Shown here: in pieces, positions 53,006 to 62,219 of the stretch | Layout: the number at the start of each line of letters is the position of its first letter | Numbering within the stretch: position 1 is the stretch's first letter | Source of the DNA: Butyrivibrio proteoclasticus B316 | GTDB lineage: Bacteria > Bacillota > Clostridia > Lachnospirales > Lachnospiraceae | Reading direction: 5' to 3' | DNA length: 64,000 bases | Assembly: GCF_000145035.1 (NCBI RefSeq) | Contig: NC_014387.1 | Span: forward strand, 814,276-878,275 | Notes under the pieces: model-generated | Databases searched by the model: none | Seen by the model: only the letters and a program-made list of their open reading frames with translations | Told to the model about the DNA's origin: nothing | Position numbers and translations under genes: made by a program

Positions 53006-53952
53006 ATGCAGCGAAAGAGAATTCTTGTGACAGGTGGAGCTGGCTTTTGTGGCTCGCACCTATGTGAAAAGCTTTTGGATCAGGGAAATGATGTTATCTG
53101 CGTAGACAATCTTTTTACGGGAAGTAAGGATAACATCAGGCACCTTATGGACAACAATTACTTTGAGTTTATCAGGCATGATGTGACTCAGCCTCTTTAT
53201 GTTGAGGTGGATCAGATCTATAATCTGGCTTGTCCTGCGAGTCCTATTCATTATCAGCACGATCCTATTGAGATGGGGAAGACGTCCATAATGGGAGCGC
53301 TTAATACGCTGGGACTTGCAAAAAGATGTAATGCAAGAATCCTGCAGGCCAGTACCAGTGAGGTTTATGGCGATCTTGAGATCCATCCGCAGCCTGAAAC
53401 CTACAGGGGATGTGTTAATCCTATCGGGCCGAGATCCTGCTATGATGAAGGAAAGAGAATGGCAGAGACTCTTTTTTTGACTATAACAGGCAGCATGGAG
53501 TGGATATCAAGGTTATCCGCATATTCAATACCTATGGGCCTAGAATGAGTGCTCATGACGGAAGAGTAGTGTCTAACTTCATTGTTCAGGCACTTAACAA
53601 CGAAGACATCACGATCTACGGTGATGGCAAGCAGACCAGAAGCTTTTGCTATGTTGATGATCTTATTGATGGGATGATCAAGATGATGAACAGCAGGGAT
53701 GGTTTCACCGGGCCTGTTAACATTGGAAATCCAGGTGAATTTACTATGTTGGAACTTGCTGAGCTTGTGATAAAACTTGCAGGATCGGATTCAAAGATTG
53801 TGTATAAGCCTCTTCCGCAAGACGATCCATTGCAGAGGCAACCTGTAATAGATTTAGCCAAAAAAGAACTTGATTGGGAGCCGACGATCAGTCTGGAAGA
53901 GGGACTTGCTAGGACTATTGAGTACTTTAGGATATTGCTTGGAATCTATTGA
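53006..53952 (+). pseudogene. UDP-glucuronate decarboxylase (UXS) gene with a one-base frameshift
   Basis: Two frames together encode a complete ~315-residue short-chain dehydrogenase of the UXS type, making UDP-xylose from UDP-glucuronate. The first part (53006-53548) has [18 protein letters not shown] (NAD loop), [18 protein letters not shown] and [12 protein letters not shown] (Tyr-x3-Lys). The second (read from about 53479) continues [28 protein letters not shown] and [14 protein letters not shown]. The break lies at a run of seven Ts (53472-53478); eight would restore the family sequence [12 protein letters not shown]. The start is ATG at 53006; the open frame back to 52862 has no ribosome site. 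Real inactivation, phase variation, slippage or a sequencing error are all possible. Confidence 0.85.
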
Positions 53953-54015
53953 GGTTGTTTTGGAAAATTCAAGTACTTTATAGTTTTTAGTGATTTCAAG
54001 ATAGGACATGTCAAA

Positions 54016-54948
54016 ATGCAAATTAAGAAACCAATCTGGTCGTTGACGCCTGTAATGGTTGCTACGGCCATTTTTTGCTGTGTACTGTGGGGAAGTGCAT
54101 CCCCGGCAATCAAAATTGCATACGAATTATTTGGAATTCCGGCATCAGATACGGCTTCGAGGCTGGTGCTGGCGGGAACGAGGTTTGTGCTGGCCGGCGT
54201 GATGACAATCATATTTGGATCCCTGGTTTCAAGGCAGGTGCTGACGCCCAAGATAGAATCGCTCAAGTACATAGGCGCTCTGGCGCTTTGCCAGACAATC
54301 GGGCAGTACTTTTTCTTTTTTATGTCGCTTGCTAATACATCAGGGGTTCGAGGGTCTATTATCAATGCTTCCGGGAATTTCCTGGCTCCGATTTTTGCAA
54401 TCTTTTTATTCAGGCTTGAGAAGTTTGAAGTTAAAAAGCTACTTGGATGCTTTATTGGATTCTTTGGGATATTTCTTTTTCTGGGAGGTAGCAGCGTGCT
54501 TGCTGGTGGCAAGATGACCATGGCAGGCGAAGGTGCGATGCTGATGGCGGCGTTGTTTTATGCTATTTCCGGATGCAGTATTAAGATTTTTTCCAAGTTC
54601 GAGAACCCGGTAGTCTTAAGTGGATACCAGTTTACTCTTGGGGGAATAGTTCTTCTTGGGATAGGTCTTTTGATGGGCGGAAGTTTGTCTTTTACCAGCA
54701 TGGGATGCTATCTTAACCTGATTTATATGGGCTTCATTTCTGCCGGCGCGTACACTTTGTGGGGGGTGCTTCTTAAGTACAATCCCGTGAGCAAGGTGTC
54801 GGTGCTGGGATTTGTGAACCCAATCATGGGAGTTTTGCTATCTGCGTTGTTTCTGGGAGAGGAGAGCCAGGCCTTTTCGATAGTGAGCGTAATTTCGCTT
54901 ATTCTAGTATCAGCGGGGATCATAGTCGTAAACGCTAAGAGAAACTGA
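54016..54948 (+). CDS. EamA/DMT-family transporter
   Basis: Membrane protein of 310 residues with ten predicted helices and two EamA repeats (~15-150 and ~165-305). Visible signatures are FCCVLWGSASPAIKIAYELF at the start and GAYTLWGVLLKYNPVSKVSV late in the second repeat. Drug/metabolite transporters export or import metabolites such as amino acids; the substrate cannot be told. AGGA (54003-54006) sets the start. Confidence 0.88.
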   Translation: MQIKKPIWSLTPVMVATAIFCCVLWGSASPAIKIAYELFGIPASDTASRLVLAGTRFVLAGVMTIIFGSLVSRQVLTPKIESLKYIGALALCQTIGQYFFFFMSLANTSGVRGSIINASGNFLAPIFAIFLFRLEKFEVKKLLGCFIGFFGIFLFLGGSSVLAGGKMTMAGEGAMLMAALFYAISGCSIKIFSKFENPVVLSGYQFTLGGIVLLGIGLLMGGSLSFTSMGCYLNLIYMGFISAGAYTLWGVLLKYNPVSKVSVLGFVNPIMGVLLSALFLGEESQAFSIVSVISLILVSAGIIVVNAKRN

Positions 54949-55040
54949 AAATAACTGATACAAGAACATTAGATAAAAAAGAATATGTGGCATTTTAAGA
55001 CAGATGCGCATTACTGTAAGATCTGTCAGAAGGCGATTCA

Positions 55041-55784
55041 ATGAACTATTCTATAAATATAAACGGCATCGATGTTGATGCCACCTACAGCGATAAGTCA
55101 ATTAAAGAAATCTTCAATCCATTACTTGAACATCTGACTGCTCTGCAAAAAGAAAAAGGGCGCAGAATCCTGGTGCTTCTTGCGGCGCCTCCGGGAGCTG
55201 GGAAGAGCACTCTTGTAAGTTTTTTGCAGACGCTATCCGAGGATCACGAGCTGCTATCGGATATTCAGGCAATTGGTATGGATGGTTTTCACAGAAGGCA
55301 GGAATATCTTTTGTCTCATACAACTATCAGGGACGGACAAGAAATCAAGATGGTTGAGATAAAGGGTGCGCCCGTGACCTTTGACCTTGAAGCCCTCAGG
55401 AAGAGAATCGAGATGGTTTTATCCGGAGGAAGTATCGGGTGGCCATCCTATGACAGGCACCTTCACAATCCTGTGGAGGATGCGACTGTGATTAACAGGG
55501 ACATAGTTCTTTTGGAGGGAAATTATCTGCTGCTTGATGAGGATGGCTGGCGTGATCTGCGAGATCTTGCGGACTATACTATTTTGGTAAGGGCAGATGA
55601 GGATATGCTGCGTAAGAGGCTGATTGACAGAAAGGCTAAGAGCGGTAATTCAAGAGAAAAAGCCGAGAAATTTGTGGATTACAGCGATATGGCCAATGTG
55701 AGGCTGTGTCTTAATAAGAGCCTTTCGGCTGATTTGGAGCTATTTATTAACCAAGATGGAGATTTCTGCAAAAGAAAACCATAA
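55041..55784 (+). CDS. P-loop nucleoside/pantothenate-type kinase
   Basis: Cytoplasmic kinase of 247 residues of the uridine kinase/pantothenate kinase/phosphoribulokinase superfamily. The Walker A motif is AAPPGAGKSTLVSFLQ (~48-63). IGMDGFHRRQEYL and WPSYDRHLHNPVEDA give the substrate region, and DIVLLEGNYLLLDEDGW the Walker B strand. It phosphorylates a small hydroxylated substrate, perhaps a sugar or nucleoside. The spacing to neighbours suggests a separate transcript from the radical SAM gene. Confidence 0.82.
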   Translation: MNYSININGIDVDATYSDKSIKEIFNPLLEHLTALQKEKGRRILVLLAAPPGAGKSTLVSFLQTLSEDHELLSDIQAIGMDGFHRRQEYLLSHTTIRDGQEIKMVEIKGAPVTFDLEALRKRIEMVLSGGSIGWPSYDRHLHNPVEDATVINRDIVLLEGNYLLLDEDGWRDLRDLADYTILVRADEDMLRKRLIDRKAKSGNSREKAEKFVDYSDMANVRLCLNKSLSADLELFINQDGDFCKRKP

Positions 55785-55863
55785 TAACGTAAGAAGATCA
55801 TATCAGTAATCACGTGGAGAACTACGTGTATCATACTAGTATTTATGACAAAGAGGCCATAAC

Positions 55864-56712
55864 ATGCCAAGATGTGATGTCTGCCACAACAGATGCAATT
55901 TAAATGAAGGAGATGTTGGTCTTTGCCGTGCCCGCAAGTTCGAGGACGGCTCTTTTAAATGCGCAAATTATGGGCTTGTGACGTCGATTGCCCTTGATCC
56001 GATAGAGAAGAAACCTCTAAATCTCTTTTATCCGGGATCAAATATAATCTCTGTCGGAAGCTACGGCTGCAATTTAAGGTGTCCGTTTTGCCAGAATCAT
56101 GAGATTTCCTATGGCTTTGGCAAAGAGTATGGTGGCGGAGCGAGATTTATCACACCTTCCGAGCTTGCTGAGATAGCAGAGAGTTACATACCTCAGGGAA
56201 ATATTGGAGTTGCTTTTACCTACAATGAGCCGCTTGTAGGTTATGAGTACGTAATTGATACGGCCCAAGAGGTCCATGAGCGCGGGCTCAAGACGGTTTT
56301 AGTATCTAATGGCTGCGTGTCCCAAAAGGTAGCAGAACTTGTAATCCCCCACATTGATGCGATGAACATTGATCTGAAGGGTTTTACAGATTCCTACTAT
56401 GAGGATGTTTTGCATGGTAATAGGCACATGGTAATGGATTTTATAGAACATGCGGCGGAGGTTTCACATGTTGAAGTAACCACACTTATTGTCCCCGGAT
56501 ATAATGACAGCGATGCAGAGATGGAGGAACTAGCCGGTTGGATCAGCGCGCTTGATAATGGAAGCGGCAGGGAAAAGATAGCGCTTCACATCAGCAGGTA
56601 TTTCCCACGCTTTAGGATGACTGATATTCCGGCTACTGATGTGGATAAGATTTATCATCTTAAAGAAATTGCAGGCAAATATCTTGAACATGTTTTTACA
56701 GGGAATTGCTAG
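55864..56712 (+). CDS. Radical SAM enzyme, AmmeMemoRadiSam/PFL-activase-like
   Basis: Protein of 282 residues. An N-terminal cysteine set (CDVCHNRCNLNEGDVGLC) precedes the radical SAM motif CNLRCPFCQNHEIS (CxxxCxxC). GVAFTYNEPLVGYEYVID and MNIDLKGFTDSYY follow. This combination matches the AmmeMemoRadiSam-system enzyme (TIGR04337 type), related to pyruvate formate-lyase activases. The usual AMMECR1 and Memo partners are not adjacent. The reaction of this group is not established. The motif order and length are normal. Confidence 0.87.
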   Translation: MPRCDVCHNRCNLNEGDVGLCRARKFEDGSFKCANYGLVTSIALDPIEKKPLNLFYPGSNIISVGSYGCNLRCPFCQNHEISYGFGKEYGGGARFITPSELAEIAESYIPQGNIGVAFTYNEPLVGYEYVIDTAQEVHERGLKTVLVSNGCVSQKVAELVIPHIDAMNIDLKGFTDSYYEDVLHGNRHMVMDFIEHAAEVSHVEVTTLIVPGYNDSDAEMEELAGWISALDNGSGREKIALHISRYFPRFRMTDIPATDVDKIYHLKEIAGKYLEHVFTGNC

Positions 56713-56877
56713 GAAGCTTGAATTATGTTCTTACGAAACCTGTAGCAAGTTGGGATTTCTGTAATTTCATTCAAGTATTTTTTAAAAATGTGTTTTGCCC
56801 CTTTATATTTTTGTTCGTATAAATAAATGTGATTACAAAAACACACTAAACAAAAATATAAGAGGAGCGTGACAATT

Positions 56878-57744
56878 ATGAAAAAGATTTCTTTAGCATT
56901 GATCGGTTTAATGATGGTTGGAAGCCTTGTAGGATGTGCATCTGAGTCAACTTCGACTTCACAGTTTAATATAACAACTACTACAGATGAAGGAACAACA
57001 GAGTACAACTACTCAGCTGAACTTAATAACGGAGAATTGACAACAAGCTCATCAGTCACAGAGACACCGGCAGCAGAAAACATGGCATATGAAGAAACTG
57101 CTGATCAGGATGATGACGAAGATACAATCAACTACAAGGTTGTAGATGGAAGCCTTTATGTAGAGGCACCTAGCAGAGATGACATCTGGTGGGAAGTTAT
57201 CGACTATGAAGCATCAGTTAAGCTAGCTGGCTGGAGCGTTGAGGACGATGTTTATTATGGACGTGTAGATGCAAATATGTCACAGGGAAATGGCTACGTA
57301 GTCCTTGGAAAATACGATGATACAGATGGATATCCAATTCTTTACGCTGTAATTGCAGTTGACATAGATGATGGGGAGATTGTATCTGTAAGTAACACCG
57401 CAGAGGTTGATTCTCTGGATGAGTATTTCCCGGTATATTCAACAGGATTTGCGGCAGTTGATGAGAACGGACAAGACAAGTTCATGATGGCTTTTTATGA
57501 TGATTATGATGAAAAATATGTTTATCTGATAGATGGTGAGAATACAAAATATGTTCCATATGTTGCATGCCAGGTTGAATTAAGCAATCCTGATGGCTCT
57601 GCGACAGATGCACTTGAGGTGCAGTTCTCAGATGACAAGGTTTATTTTGGGGAGAAAGACGGCAATAGATTCATTATGGATGACTCCGGCGAATATGCTG
57701 TAAGATTTGTTTCTGCTGACGAAGTCAACGCACAGTTTGCATAA
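56878..57744 (+). CDS. Putative lipoprotein, unknown function
   Basis: Exported lipoprotein of 288 residues with signal peptide and lipobox LVGC (Cys20). A Thr/Ser-rich linker and acidic stretch (DQDDDEDTINYKVVDG) precede a beta-rich domain with many Asp and Tyr (DDIWWEVIDYEASVKLAGW, DDTDGYPILYAVIAVDID). No family is recognised with confidence. AGAGGAG (56861-56867) with 10-base spacing favours ATG at 56878 over GTG at 56869. A terminator lies 113 bases after the stop. Confidence 0.78.
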   Translation: MKKISLALIGLMMVGSLVGCASESTSTSQFNITTTTDEGTTEYNYSAELNNGELTTSSSVTETPAAENMAYEETADQDDDEDTINYKVVDGSLYVEAPSRDDIWWEVIDYEASVKLAGWSVEDDVYYGRVDANMSQGNGYVVLGKYDDTDGYPILYAVIAVDIDDGEIVSVSNTAEVDSLDEYFPVYSTGFAAVDENGQDKFMMAFYDDYDEKYVYLIDGENTKYVPYVACQVELSNPDGSATDALEVQFSDDKVYFGEKDGNRFIMDDSGEYAVRFVSADEVNAQFA

Positions 57745-57856
57745 ATCCTTGTTTTATTACATAAAAGCTCAAGTCATACAGATCGTATGATGATCAATCG
57801 GGTAGAAGCTGATAAGTAATTCCTACACGTTTACAATAGATTACAGAGCCATAGAT

Positions 57857-57896
57857 AGTGGCAAGCCTATAGTAAATATCAGGCTTGCCACTTTTT
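57857..57896 (+). terminator. Terminator after the putative lipoprotein gene
   Basis: AGTGGCAAGCCT (57857-57868) pairs perfectly over 12 bp with AGGCTTGCCACT (57881-57892), then TTTT. Confidence 0.9.
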
Positions 57897-57934
57897 CTGT
57901 GCTAAATTATCATAATATAGAGAAAAAATGGAAA

Positions 57935-58068
57935 GACCTAAGGAATAAATGACATCGGGACTCCTCCCATAATGGGTTCCTCCTCATGTCGTAATAAATG
58001 ACATCAGGACTCCTCCCATAAATGGGTCCCTCCTCATGTCGTATTACCGTACGGTAGCCTCTTAGGTC
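57935..58068 (+). promoter_or_regulatory. Structured leader with two tandem hairpins and anti-Shine-Dalgarno-like tracts
   Basis: The 343-base gap 57745-58087 holds the terminator and this element. Two ~49-bp direct repeats (57944-57992 and 57993-58042) each contain GACAT...ATGTC and CCCAT...ATGGG inverted pairs, flanked by TCCTCC tracts. A third hairpin is the perfect palindrome TACCGTACGGTA (58045-58056). GACCTAAG (57935-57942) and CTTAGGTC (58061-58068) close the whole. Differences between copies keep the CCCAT/ATGGG stem. TCCTCC can pair with the GGGGGA ribosome site (58077-58082) of the next gene, so translational control is possible. Confidence 0.6.
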
Positions 58069-58087
58069 GATAGTTGGGGGAAGACTT

Positions 58088-58972
58088 ATGAAATTTGAAT
58101 ATGATGTTCCGGATTACAAAAAGCTTAGAGTAATAGTAGATACTGACGCAGCCTGCGAGGCGGATGATCCATTTGCTATAGCCCATGCACTTCTAAGTCC
58201 CAAGCTCATAGTAAAGGGGATAATTGCTGAGCATTTCAAAGAAGAGGGCTCAATGGAAAAGAGCTATCGGGAAATCGAGACTATCCTTGATGCTATGGAC
58301 ATGTCAAAAGAAATACCTGTTTACCGCGGCCAGAAAGGCCCTCTTTTAACAGATGAAGAAGAATCTGAGGCTGTAAAATTCATAATTGATGAAGCGTTAA
58401 AAGAGGATGAGAAACCTCTATATATCTTGTGCCAGGGCGCAATTACCAATGTTGCCAAGGCAATTACACTTGAGCCTGCTATTAAGGATAAGATAAGAGT
58501 CATATGGATTGGAACTCATGGAGAAGCGCCATGCAAGGCTCCTTTTACAGAATTTAATTCAGTTAATGACATTCCTGCTGCAAACATTGTGCTCCAGAGT
58601 GGAATAGACTTATGGCTTGTACCTTCACACGTGTATATTACAGTTAACATTGGCCTTGCTGAAATCCAGCGAAGGATAAGGCCTTGTGGCAGGATTGGAG
58701 AGCATCTTTTCAGAAACATGGCAGACTACAATATGTCACAGTTTGCAGGCTGGACACAGGGTGAGAGCTGGTCACTTGGTGATTCTCCTGCAATCGCAAT
58801 TGCATTGAATCCTGGCTGCGGTCATTATCACTATGCCAAGGCACCTCTTGTAGCGGAGGATACATCTTCAGAGGTCAAAGAGGACAATCCTCAAATCCGT
58901 ATATACACTGATGTTGACTCCCGATATATTTTGGAAGACTTCATAGCCAAGCTTGAGATTTTTGCGCAGTAA
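58088..58972 (+). CDS. Nucleoside hydrolase, IUNH family
   Basis: Protein of 294 residues of the inosine-uridine nucleoside hydrolase family. The calcium-binding start motif is recognisable (VIVDTDAACEADDPFAIAHA, DxDxxxDDxxA). LYILCQGAITNVAKAI matches the conserved central region and WSLGDSPAIAIAL the C-terminal Asp motif. It splits ribonucleosides or related N-ribosides into base and sugar. Some motifs differ from classical IUNH (TDAACEADD for TDPGxDDA), so the substrate may differ. The GGGGGAAG ribosome site lies within reach of the upstream TCCTCC tracts. Confidence 0.83.
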   Translation: MKFEYDVPDYKKLRVIVDTDAACEADDPFAIAHALLSPKLIVKGIIAEHFKEEGSMEKSYREIETILDAMDMSKEIPVYRGQKGPLLTDEEESEAVKFIIDEALKEDEKPLYILCQGAITNVAKAITLEPAIKDKIRVIWIGTHGEAPCKAPFTEFNSVNDIPAANIVLQSGIDLWLVPSHVYITVNIGLAEIQRRIRPCGRIGEHLFRNMADYNMSQFAGWTQGESWSLGDSPAIAIALNPGCGHYHYAKAPLVAEDTSSEVKEDNPQIRIYTDVDSRYILEDFIAKLEIFAQ

Positions 58973-59184
58973 TATCAATAGAATTGTCGCACGTCAAATA
59001 GTTTTACCAAGTGATGGGCTAATATTTGCCTTTGATCGGAATGAGTAATAATATGATATGTGTGTCAAAAAATGTAATTGTTGAAATCTACACTTATATG
59101 TCTGGATTTATCTGGCATAGTAGATTTGGTGATAATAAGCATTTTGATTATATGACACAGATATATATTATGAGGAGGCAATTT

Positions 59185-60231
59185 ATGAAAAGAAATCTAT
59201 GCAAGGCACTTATTGTCACGGTGGCTTGTTTGTCACTGTATGGGTGTGGAGAGGGCACTGGAACAGAAGAAAGCTCTATCTTTGAACCGCAGCAGGGAAT
59301 AAGCACAGAATCACAGGGAGAACAGGTATCCGGAAGTCAGAACGAGGCAAATGGCCAGAATAATTCTAATGACACAGGTGTCGCTGAAAATGGTAGTTCT
59401 GAAATACAAAGTGGTGATTCTGCAGAAGCAGCTCCTACATCAAGTGACGGAAGCGTCAGTATTTGTGATGAGACTACCACACTTGATTATTCCAAGGATT
59501 ATACTGATGAGATCAGAGTTGCTGTAGAAAGAGCCGTCTCAGAAGCAACCTCATTTGAGGATGAATTTGATAAGATGGGCAAGATTCAGGATCATATTAC
59601 ATCAAGGCGAGATCAGGATTCTACTCAGGTTGAGATGAATATGGCCGCAAGCCTCTATTTTCAGGTATGGGATGCTGAGCTTAACAGTCTCTGGAACAGA
59701 TTTTCTGAATCTGCTGATGCCCAGACCAAAGAGAGAGTACTTGAAGATCAGAGACACTGGAATGCTATGAAGCAGGATGCTGCGCTTGAAGCACTTGGCC
59801 CTCAGGATCAGGGCGGAAGCATATATCCTCTTCTTTATGACTCTTTCATGGAAGAGAGCACCAAGGGCAGGTGCTATGAACTTGCTAAAGAGATAGCTGC
59901 TGCAAAGGGAACAAACTTTGTTATGCCTGAGAAACAGGTGCAGGAAGTCTATGTGGATAACGAGGGCACTGATAGCATTTACAGTGCTTTGGCTGTGACA
60001 GAGAGCATGGAATCTGGCTACAACGCCAAGGTTTCTCTATATAGGACCGGCGAGATTACAGGTACAGTAACAGAAAACGGAGCAGGTACATTCGTATTTG
60101 TTTCTGACGATGAGAGCATTAAGGCTGATGTAACTTACGGCTGGGACGGAGCAACCTTTGAAGTTACAGAAGCAGGAGAAGGCGCAATTGTAAATGCCGG
60201 GGATAAATTTGAATTCCCGCTTGTATTCTGA
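59185..60231 (+). CDS. Lipoprotein with LprI/DUF1311-type domain
   Basis: Exported lipoprotein of 348 residues. The signal peptide ends in lipobox LYGC (Cys21), then a Ser/Glu/Gln-rich linker to ~100. Residues ~135-240 match the LprI/DUF1311 pattern (YFQVWDAELNSLWNRF, QRHWNAMKQDAALEA, GGSIYPLLYDSFMEESTKGR). Related domains include a lysozyme inhibitor. The C-terminal ~100 residues are beta-rich. GAGGAGG (59172-59178) sets the start at 59185; the frame is open further upstream but without a ribosome site. A TGTGTCAAAA element lies ~120 bases upstream. Confidence 0.82.
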   Translation: MKRNLCKALIVTVACLSLYGCGEGTGTEESSIFEPQQGISTESQGEQVSGSQNEANGQNNSNDTGVAENGSSEIQSGDSAEAAPTSSDGSVSICDETTTLDYSKDYTDEIRVAVERAVSEATSFEDEFDKMGKIQDHITSRRDQDSTQVEMNMAASLYFQVWDAELNSLWNRFSESADAQTKERVLEDQRHWNAMKQDAALEALGPQDQGGSIYPLLYDSFMEESTKGRCYELAKEIAAAKGTNFVMPEKQVQEVYVDNEGTDSIYSALAVTESMESGYNAKVSLYRTGEITGTVTENGAGTFVFVSDDESIKADVTYGWDGATFEVTEAGEGAIVNAGDKFEFPLVF

Positions 60232-60265
60232 CAATTGGATTTATAAATACAATTTTATAAAGTGA

Positions 60266-60303
60266 AAAAAGAGCATGTTGCATTTTTGTAGCATGCTCTT
60301 TTT
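60266..60303 (+). terminator. Terminator after the LprI-type lipoprotein gene
   Basis: AAAAAGAGCATG (60266-60277) pairs perfectly with CATGCTCTTTTT (60292-60303). A-rich left and T-rich right flanks may make it work in both directions. Confidence 0.88.
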
Positions 60304-60602
60304 GACATCATAGATACTTGACTAGTTTGAGAGTTTACCCACTATCCCCCTCAGAAACAGGACAGTTAATAAAAAATTAAGTGGAATAATCTGCGTAAAT
60401 GATAAATAATATGAATGAATAACTATATATCGTTAATAAAATGCCTGTTTAGGGTACAATGATGACAAATTAGTAATAATTTCAGTAATAATCTGTATTA
60501 TCCGCAATTGATCATGTCAGGCAGCCAGCATTTGCCTAGATTTAAATGATGACTTTACATGGTGACTTTAAACGATGATTTTTAATGATGACTTTAAATT
60601 AT

Positions 60603-60653
60603 GAACTACTTTACATGGTGAACTACTTTACATGGTGAACTACTTTACATGAT
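60603..60653 (+). repeat. Tandem 17-bp repeat upstream of the chemoreceptor gene
   Basis: The unit GAACTACTTTACATGGT occurs three times in direct succession (60603-60619, 60620-60636, 60637-60653; the last ends GAT). Degenerate relatives (GATGACTTTACATGGT, GTGACTTTAAACGATG) lie at 60548-60600. The rest of the 445-base gap 60232-60676 holds the terminator at 60266 and otherwise AT-rich sequence, including a TACAAT at 60456-60461 that may be part of a promoter. The array ends 23 bases before the chemoreceptor start, so it lies in its leader and copy number could affect expression. Confidence 0.75.
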
Positions 60654-60676
60654 GCGCTACATAGAGGAGGAAAACT

Positions 60677-62137
60677 ATGGATCTGCATGAGAAGCATTTT
60701 TATGAGAGTAATACACTTGCTATGAAGTTTTCCTGCATTATACAGGCATTTGAGCTGATAGCTACAATTCTATATCAGGATCAGAGAGTGGGATTTCTTA
60801 ATACCACGGCCATGGTGATCATGCAGGTGATCATATTGATTGCATCTGTTGTTTCCTATGCTTTGTACAAACGCAGGAATAGGGGCAAATATCTGCTGAT
60901 GGGCTGGCTTGCCGCAAGTTATGTGGTTGTGATGGCCGGATCAGTTCACATAACCTATATGTGGGCATTTGGACCGGCTCTTTTGATCCTTGTTCTATTA
61001 TATGCTGACCCTATACTCACCATAGTTACCTCGGTATTTGTTATAGCTACCAATATTCTTTATATGCCACTGTTTTTTACATATTCTGTTGAGATAGCAG
61101 AAAGAAGATTTGCCGTTATTACTGATGCTATCTTTGCTGTACTTCTGTCACTGATGGCTATTTTCTATTCAAGGCTCAGCAACAGGCAGAATGGCGAAAC
61201 GGTTGATGAGATGCAGGCAGCGTCAGAGCAGCAGGAAAAAGATGCACGTGTGATCAGGGATATTGGTATTAAAATAGGTGAAAAGCTTGAAGATGCACAT
61301 GATGCAATGGAGGCGCTTGCAGAGAAGGTTACACAGAGTGCAGAGTCTTCAGAGCAAATTTCTGTGGCCACGACTCACACGGCAGAAGCAATCCAGACTC
61401 AGACTGAAATGAACTCTAACATCATGACTTCTCTTGAGGAGATTGCCGGCCAGTCACGAGCTATGCGCAATAATGCAGATGAAGTTACGCAGAATATCAG
61501 CGAAGGAAACAATCTGGTAAAAGAGCTAAATGCCAAGTCCAAAGAGGCTTCTGCAATAAACGCTGAGACTGCAGAGATGACTGCTAATCTTCAGGAATCT
61601 GCAAGCTCGGTAAAAGAGATAGTTGAGACAATCCTTAGTATCTCAGGTCAGACAAACCTTCTGGCCCTTAATGCTTCCATAGAGGCGGCAAGAGCCGGAG
61701 AAGCAGGAAAAGGATTTGCTGTAGTTGCAGATGAGATAAGAGCTCTTTCAGAAAACACCAAGAATTCAGCTGAAAAGATCGCGTCAACTATTGACGAGCT
61801 TTTGGGTAAGGTCAACGAAGCTTCCGGAAACATGTTAAAGAGCGTAGAATCTGCCAAAGAACAGAGTGACATGATAGTGCAGACAGGAGAGAAATTTGAG
61901 GTTATACTGGAAAAGGTAACTGATCTTACAAACAGTGCAGGCACGATATCTGATAACGTGGATGCCTGTGTAGATGCTAATTCCAAGGTTATGGATGCAA
62001 TCAGCAATCTCTCTGCTACATCAGAGGAAGTTGCGGCATCTGCCCAGTCCAGTATTGAGATCAGTCAGAAGTGTGAGAGCGATATGAAGATCACCAAGGA
62101 AATCCTGGATGAGATACTTGCAATCAGTAGAAGATAA
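60677..62137 (+). CDS. Methyl-accepting chemotaxis protein
   Basis: Chemoreceptor of 486 residues. The N-terminal ~170 residues form about six membrane helices with almost no periplasmic domain, unlike the common two-helix receptors. A coiled-coil signalling domain follows, with the conserved hairpin tip [20 protein letters not shown] and [20 protein letters not shown]. It would control motility through CheA/CheW encoded elsewhere, perhaps sensing membrane state or small molecules within the membrane. AGAGGAGG (60662-60669) precedes the ATG. Confidence 0.92.
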   Translation: MDLHEKHFYESNTLAMKFSCIIQAFELIATILYQDQRVGFLNTTAMVIMQVIILIASVVSYALYKRRNRGKYLLMGWLAASYVVVMAGSVHITYMWAFGPALLILVLLYADPILTIVTSVFVIATNILYMPLFFTYSVEIAERRFAVITDAIFAVLLSLMAIFYSRLSNRQNGETVDEMQAASEQQEKDARVIRDIGIKIGEKLEDAHDAMEALAEKVTQSAESSEQISVATTHTAEAIQTQTEMNSNIMTSLEEIAGQSRAMRNNADEVTQNISEGNNLVKELNAKSKEASAINAETAEMTANLQESASSVKEIVETILSISGQTNLLALNASIEAARAGEAGKGFAVVADEIRALSENTKNSAEKIASTIDELLGKVNEASGNMLKSVESAKEQSDMIVQTGEKFEVILEKVTDLTNSAGTISDNVDACVDANSKVMDAISNLSATSEEVAASAQSSIEISQKCESDMKITKEILDEILAISRR

Positions 62138-62161
62138 GAGAAAAAAGCAACGATAAATCGT

Positions 62162-62189
62162 ATCCCCACCGGCAATGGTGGGGATTTTT
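62162..62189 (+). terminator. Terminator after the chemoreceptor gene
   Basis: ATCCCCACC (62162-62170) pairs perfectly with GGTGGGGAT (62177-62185), then TTTTT. Confidence 0.9.
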
Positions 62190-62219
62190 ACTGATAAATA
62201 ATTAAGGAGAATATACATA

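Noticed and set aside
57944..58042. Two direct repeats considered as a CRISPR fragment
   Set aside because: The copies are directly adjacent with no spacer, and there are no cas genes.
57944..58042. Tandem hairpins considered as a mini-ykkC (guanidine-II) riboswitch
   Set aside because: The hairpin loops lack the ACGR motif, and the downstream gene is not a guanidine or efflux gene.
60603..60653. Tandem repeats considered as CRISPR or an origin iteron array
   Set aside because: Units are adjacent without spacers, and no replication gene is near.
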